A DNA stretch of 38,320 bases, taken from the NCBI GenBank assembly GCA_027604005.1, contig JADGJT010000207.1, positions 1 through 38,320 of the forward strand, read 5' to 3'. Shown here one piece after another: positions 33,233-38,320 of the stretch. The notes below the pieces were generated by a model. The model made no database searches and had not been told where the DNA came from. It worked only from the letters and a program-made list of their open reading frames with translations. The stretch is from Dinochytrium kinnereticum. Taxonomy: Eukaryota; Chytridiomycota; Chytridiomycetes; Chytridiales; Chytridiaceae. Both the position numbers and the translations under genes were made by a program. Numbering within the stretch: the first letter of the stretch is position 1; each line of letters begins with the position of its first letter.

Positions 33233-35199
33233 ATGTCAGAGCCTCTCTGGCGACGATGCACCACGCCCTTCATCAACGGGCGATTCATCGACCCGCCCGT
33301 CACCCCGTCGTCCCTCTACTCATTGACGAACCCATGCACTAGAACACCCCTCGTATCCATTGTAGAAGCAACCGCTGAAGATGTCCAAACAGCAATCAAG
33401 TCAGCATCAACTGCTTTATCTGGGCCTTGGGGTCAGTGGAATGGATCGCAAAGAAGGTAAACTGATCCTGAAGTATCAGGATGCTTTTACTAAGGAAATA
33501 TATACAGGGATGCGATGCTAAGGCTTGCGGATGCCATGGAGGCTCGGTCGGAGGATCTTGCATTGGCTGAAGCGGTGACAGGGAAACCGATCATGGATGC
33601 CAGGGCAGATGTCTCGGCGAGCGTTGATTGCATGAGATTCTTCGCAGGTTTTGCTGGGAAGTTTGATTGCATAGGCTTATGACGAGCTTGGTGGTTTCCT
33701 TAGGTTTCTGCGACAAGATCCATGCTAGATCGTTCTCTTACGGACCAAACCTTAGGACTTACACCCTTCGCGAACCTTTGGGTGTTTGTGGCCTAATAAC
33801 TAGCTTTAACTATCCTTTACGTATGTTAGCTTTATGCGAATTACCAATTATCCATTCGTTCAAATGCCAAACTAACCTTAAAACCTATTAAAAATAAGTT
33901 CTCGCGACTTGGAAACTCGCGCCATCCCTTGCTGCCGGAAACACAACTATCCTTAAACCGGCGCGCCAAACGCCCTTATCAACCCTTCTCCTAGCTTCTC
34001 TCTCCGCGACGTCCACCCCGAAAGGATCAATCCTGCCACCCGGTGTCCTTAACGTCCTGCCTGGGGGTGCAAACGTTGGTGAAATAATCGTAAAAGATCC
34101 CTTAGTCAAGAAAATTTCTTTCACAGGATCTACAGCCGCTGGAAGGCGGGTGGGAGTGGGAGCAGTGGAATCTGGGCCTGGTTTGAAAAGGACAGCTTTG
34201 GAGTTAGGAGGGAAAAATGCCATCATTGTCTGTGATGATGCTGATGTTAACGCAGCTGTAGAGCATATCATAGAAGCATCTTTTTGTAGGTTTTTCATTC
34301 TCTTCATTTTTGAGACCGTTGATTTTTAAAGATATATCTTATTTTTGCTCTGTCTACATTTAGCGAATGCTGGACAAAATTGTTGCGCGGGATCAAGGAT
34401 ATTGGTGGATCGATCACTTTACCATGATTTTACCTTTCGCCTGAAGGAGCGCATGAACCTCTTACGAGTTGGAGATCCGCTTCAGGAAGATACCCAAATT
34501 GGACCGTTGGGTATGGAACACTTCAATTATCACTGTTCTCCTTCTTACCTTTCTTTCACTGTCTTCCCGTAAACATGATGTAGTTGATGAGACTGCGATG
34601 CTCAAAGTCCAGGAGTTCATCAAAAGCGGGGTAAAAGATGGTCTCGAGCTCCTCAGTAAGGAAAATAGCTTAGACCGCCAGGGATACTTTGTGGAGCCAA
34701 CAGGTTTATTTGCAGTGCTGCGCGCCGCATATTGCTAAACCCTCTTTTTCAGCCTTCCAAAACGTCCCTGACGACCATCCTATCGCAAAGGACGAAATTT
34801 TTGGCCCAGTTGTTGCTATACTAAAACCGTAAGACCAGCTCCTTCATTGTTCTTCAACTGATTTTCTATAGGTTCGACACGCTTGAAGAAGCCATCTGCC
34901 GCGCCAATAACACTCAATATGGCCTCGCCTCAGGTGTGATGACAAGGTCTGTAGCGAACGCGGAGCAATGCATTTCAAAGCTTAAATGTGGATTTGTATG
35001 GGTGAATACGTACAACTTTGTTCCACCGTTCTTACCGTTGGGCGGTGTTGGTGAGAGTGGTAAGCTTGTGAATATTCTCTTTTTATTGTTTGGAGTTCTT
35101 TCGGAGTAACGTTGAATGATTGTAGGGTACGGAAAAGATTGTGGATTCGAGGCTATCGACGAATTCACCTCCACGAAATCAGTGTATTGCTCATTTTAA
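33233..35199 (+). CDS. NAD(P)-dependent aldehyde dehydrogenase
   Basis: Nine exons: 33233-33456, 33508-33647, 33704-33820, 33899-34285, 34364-34510, 34584-34703, 34753-34828, 34872-35059, 35126-35199; 490 aa, the typical ALDH length. Rossmann and substrate regions include EPLGVCGLITSFNYPL and ATWKLAPSLAAGNTTILKP. The NAD motif is ISFTGSTAAGRRVG. The general base is E262 in LELGGKNA, and the catalytic nucleophile is C296 in GQNCCAGSR; the 34-residue spacing equals that of E268/C302 in mammalian ALDH2. Later motifs are KDEIFGPVVAIL and LPLGGVGESGYGKDCG. All catalytic residues are present. It oxidises an aldehyde to the acid; the overall look is closest to betaine/aminobutyraldehyde-type ALDHs, but the substrate is uncertain. 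AATAAA at 35228-35233 is a likely polyadenylation signal. Confidence 0.96.
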
Positions 35200-36200
35200 C
35201 GTGCTAAGTTATGTGGTACTCTGAAAAAATAAACTACAGAAGTATGGGCTATTGCTATAGATTTCAAACTCCACGTTTCTTCAAATCACTTGGCTCTTAT
35301 TCCCTACCAAGAATAACCTTCTCTATACTCCAGTGAAATTAGCCGCCGCACCGGCGGGTGTCTTTTCAACAAAAACATTAAAGTCACAGCTTACTGTAGC
35401 AGCTCCCTAACCACATTGTAATTGTATGTGCTTTTTCCTTATTCATTAACTTGTTTTATTCTGTTGCAGCGGCTGTTAGTGGTATCTCGCGTTATTGATT
35501 TAAAGCTTCTATGTGTGTGGACCTTTGCGACTTCCTGAGATGTACTGCATCGGTTATAAACAGGAAGCGAATTCATATACATTGTTTCTCAGACCATCCA
35601 ACTCCCATCCTACTATCAGAATTGGTTGTATATCCCTTCAAGCCCAACGAAAATTTGAAGGTGGAGGATACTCCACGTATCAATCTGTCGTCCCTTTCAA
35701 TTGACAATGAGCGAGTAAACTTATGCAGAGTCTACGAATGGATAAGTGGTTACATCCTCCGCGAGTAGCGTTACCATGCAAATAAAAAACAGCCCTATCA
35801 CTGCAGCTCATTTATCCAATCCGCATATCCAATTCAATTAGCCTAAGGGTCCTTCAGTCCATTTCATCCCAGCCCGTCTGATTGGCGGGTGCGCCAACCA
35901 CATTGTTAAATCCCATGCCAATCGGAAAGCCTTCGGACACGACGACAATGCGAGTCCGTGCAAGACATGATGTATATATAAACTTCACAAGGACCCCTTT
36001 TTTTTGTTTTCGTCCTTGCGAGAACGAACCTCTTTCAGCTAAACTTATACATTTTGCCAAGCGACGTAGATATGAGTGTGGGTGGTGTGCTAGCACCGTC
36101 GCTTCAAGGCCGGTCTGTAATGTGAGTTTTATGAAAAGATGACGATTTCTAACGCGTGATAATGCAGATGTAAGGAGTTACTGCAAAGTTGACAAAAGGA
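35200..36200. other. Region upstream of the lysine-repeat gene, unresolved
   Basis: No complete gene is seen. A plus-strand open segment at about 35506-35698 (GPLRLPEMYCIGYKQEANSY and GCISLQAQ) reads like a real protein fragment. It may be a 5' exon of the 36201 gene or a pseudogene piece. A TATA-like TATATATAAA at 35973-35982, followed by a pyrimidine-rich leader, could be that gene's promoter. A short open segment lies at about 36050-36121, ending at a GTGAGT. Confidence 0.35.
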
Positions 36201-38283
36201 ATGTGCTTTAACTCTACTTCCTCAGCTTGCGACATCTTTACACAAGTAAAAGGCCTTCCAACCCTCTACGAAACATCCTCAATTTGGTCTGACAGCAGAC
36301 AAGGATGGTAAGGGACTGTTTTGCTTTCTTTTGGCGAAACGCCATTTCGAACTAAAAGTATATATAAGGTGCTGGAACTTTGGCGACCGCTCTGTCCCTA
36401 ACCTCGACACAAAATACGATGACGTCCAAACCAACGCGGTCATTTTCCCCGTCTACCCAGATGGACAAAGTGCCGGAAGTCCCTTGTTCAGCACTTTGCC
36501 CTGCATGGTAGGATACAGTGACGCATGGTCGATCCTTCACGCCGAAATTCCAAAGAAAATTGCATTTGATACGGTAAATAACAGACGCCTCTGTTATGTT
36601 TTTTTCGTGTTGCTCTCGTTTCTTCATGTGGAAGTTTAATTACTGACGAGTCTTATTGAAGCTGAGGGATTACACAACCGTGAGCCTCAAGTACCCCTCT
36701 AGACCGACAGGGAAGTACGCGAATTTCCCGATCCTTGCAGCAAACTATGAGTTCAAAAAGAACGGATGCAGCGAGTGCTCAGCTCCGTCAGTTAAAAAAG
36801 GGTGGCATAAGTAAGTCATTGGAACGGTTTTCTACCTTATTCTTTCTTACATTATACGAGCAATTAAAAATTTTTTCCCTAGCCAACTGCCGATATCGTT
36901 TGCCGATTTCGGAATATACACGAGCAACGATCAAATTTCAATGACAGGATCCATCCTTTCCTCATCTCTTGTAGAAATCAAAGTCGGCGGTAAACTCTCA
37001 GGTTCACCCATTATTAAAGACGTGGCAGGATCACCTTCCTACAGCGGATTTTACGCGTAAGCTTAGTCCTCCTACCCTCTGCTTCAGCCCCTCAACCGCG
37101 TCTCTGGAAATCATCTAACCACCGCCCCTTAAACCCCCCTCATAAAAAGCGTCTACCATGTTCAACAAAACTCAAGCTACATTCCAAACACAATCAAATC
37201 CTTCAAAGATCTCACCGGAAAAAACCAACCTGTCCTCACAAGCGGGTGGCCTCGAAACTGTCCAACAGCGTCAATCTCCGCTGACTACAACCTCCATGGC
37301 GCCCCCCGATCAGCGTCAAAGAAGCCCGCATCCGCAACAAAAACCGTGTCCGCCAAAAAGGCTCAGACATCCAAGTCGGCTTACGCAAAGGGGACCAAGA
37401 CGTCCAGTACCAAGAAGGCAACAAAAACGGCCGGGGTGAAGACGACCACAAAGAAAGCAGCCAAAACGTCCGCGACAAAGCCCAAGTCCTCCACGACTAA
37501 GAAGGCAACAAAAACGGCCGGGGTGAAGACGACCACAAAGAAAGCAGCCAAAACGTCCACGACAAAGCCCAAGTCCTCCACGACTAAGAAGGCAACTAAA
37601 ACGGCCGGGGTGAAGACGACCACAAAGAAAGCAGCCAAAACGTCCACGATAAAGTCAAAGTCCTCCACGACGAAGAAGGCGACGAAAACGACCGCCCCAA
37701 AATCCAAGTCATCAACCACAAAGAAATCTACAAAAACTTCCATGCCGAAAACAAAGACTTCAACTTCAGGTAATCATTCAAAGCTTCATCGTGAACCTTC
37801 ATTTCCATAATTCCTCCCCTCCCACAAAAAACTAAATCTAATGGCCCATCTCAACAGAAAAATCGAAAACCTCATTAATCCCAGGCAACCGAACTCCCCA
37901 ATCACATTCCCCCAAGTCGAAGGAATACCTGCAATCCAAAGCCCCAACAACCTCATCCAAAAAATCCATAAACGGAGGGTGGGCCCCAAAAACCTCCCAC
38001 ACAAAGAAGTCAAAGACCACGGCAGTAAAGAGTAAAACTTGGATCTCAGGTAAATGCTCTTGACAAAGACACACGGATGTTAACTTGCGTCCAACAAATC
38101 AAGTGAAATCCAAGGCAACGGCGAACGCCTCCAAAAAGACCTTACAAGCGTCATCCAAAAGTTTGGGATACCCGAAATCAACTCACAAAGTCGCGTCGTC
38201 GACAAAGATGGCTATCTCCAAAACGGCATCACTGAAAAAGACAACAAAGACGTCAGCGCTAAAGGCAAAGACTTCGGCATCAG
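36201..38283 (+). CDS. Two-module protein with lysine-rich repeat tail (partial)
   Basis: Exons: 36201-36307, 36369-36573, 36662-36810, 36883-37056, 37150-37769, 37858-38049, 38104-38283, then a GTAAGA donor; the gene continues beyond the window. The 5' end is uncertain: an ATG lies at 36201, but a CTCAG acceptor at 36225 could begin this exon instead. The first part has two similar modules, GYSDAWSILHAEIP...DTLRDYTT and SYSGFYAVYHVQQN...NTIKSFKDL, each preceded by a G-S-P segment; module 2 ends on NCPTAS. Scattered cysteines suggest an extracellular domain. From exon 37150 the protein becomes a Lys/Thr/Ser/Ala tail with three 29-residue repeats, like a histone-H1 tail. The last three exons shown all end in phase 1 on a Ser-Gly junction (TSTSG, WISG, SASG). 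Function unknown. Confidence 0.65.
37411..37700 (+). repeat. 87-bp tandem repeat encoding Lys/Thr-rich units
   Basis: Units starting at GGCAAC(A/T)AAAACGGCC recur at 37417, 37504 and 37591, exactly 87 bp apart, with a partial fourth at 37678. Each encodes 29 residues beginning KATKTAGVKTTTKK. Copies are nearly identical at DNA level, so the expansion is recent. Confidence 0.9.
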
Positions 38284-38320
38284 GTAAGAAGAAAAAAAAA
38301 AATAAAGAAAACAATGTCAA

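Noticed and set aside
36122..36224. A 2-nt microexon (AT at about 36170) that would connect an upstream segment to the 36225 acceptor
   Set aside because: It makes the frames meet but is biologically implausible without transcript evidence; recorded only as an unresolved 5' end.
37381..37743. 120-codon Val/Phe/Ala-rich minus-strand ORF that looks membrane-like
   Set aside because: It is the antisense shadow of the lysine-rich repeats; AAG and ACN codons read backwards give hydrophobic residues.

Overview
The window is nuclear DNA of an intron-rich fungus. Most genes are split by short spliceosomal introns (about 50-240 nt, GT-AG, with one GC-AG), intergenic gaps are mostly under 1 kb, and the gene families (VPS4, WSC-domain protein, mitochondrial RCC1-type protein, F-box protein, arrestin-like proteins, METTL25-like methyltransferase) are eukaryotic. 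An early-diverging, chytrid-like fungus would fit, but that placement is inference. I saw no rRNA, tRNA, CRISPR array or intact transposon. Exon models were built by hand from splice signals, frame continuity and family motifs, and the exon lengths close in frame in every model given.

Layout. 683-2413 (+): Eis-like GNAT acetyltransferase. 2799-4328 (-): 2OG-Fe(II) oxygenase. 4700-6690 (-) and 8201-9796 (-): two tandem arrestin-like genes sharing one exon plan, including a 9-nt microexon. 10435-14479 (+): long disordered protein of unknown role. 14971-17133 (+): WSC-domain membrane protein. 17690-19936 (+): F-box protein with a C-terminal membrane hairpin. 20621-23114 (+): mitochondrial RCC1-repeat protein. 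23670-25883 (-): VPS4 AAA ATPase. 26986-28001 (-) and 28490-29583 (-): tandem protein-L-isoaspartate O-methyltransferases. 29845-30715 (-): unknown. 30749-32374 (-): METTL25-like methyltransferase. 32429-32899 (+): small acidic helical protein, sharing a 54-bp head-to-head promoter with METTL25. 33233-35199 (+): aldehyde dehydrogenase. 36201 to the right edge (+): repeat-module protein with a lysine-rich tail built from 87-bp tandem repeats and a run of phase-1 exons.

The genes do not form one pathway. VPS4 acts in ESCRT-III disassembly, and arrestin-like proteins commonly act in endocytic ubiquitination, but no co-regulation can be shown. The two tandem duplications (arrestin-like, PCMT) are clear. 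The features most worth a second look are the conserved 9-nt microexon of the arrestin pair, the lysine-repeat gene at the right edge, the F-box protein with a membrane hairpin, and a short sequence shared by two distant promoters.
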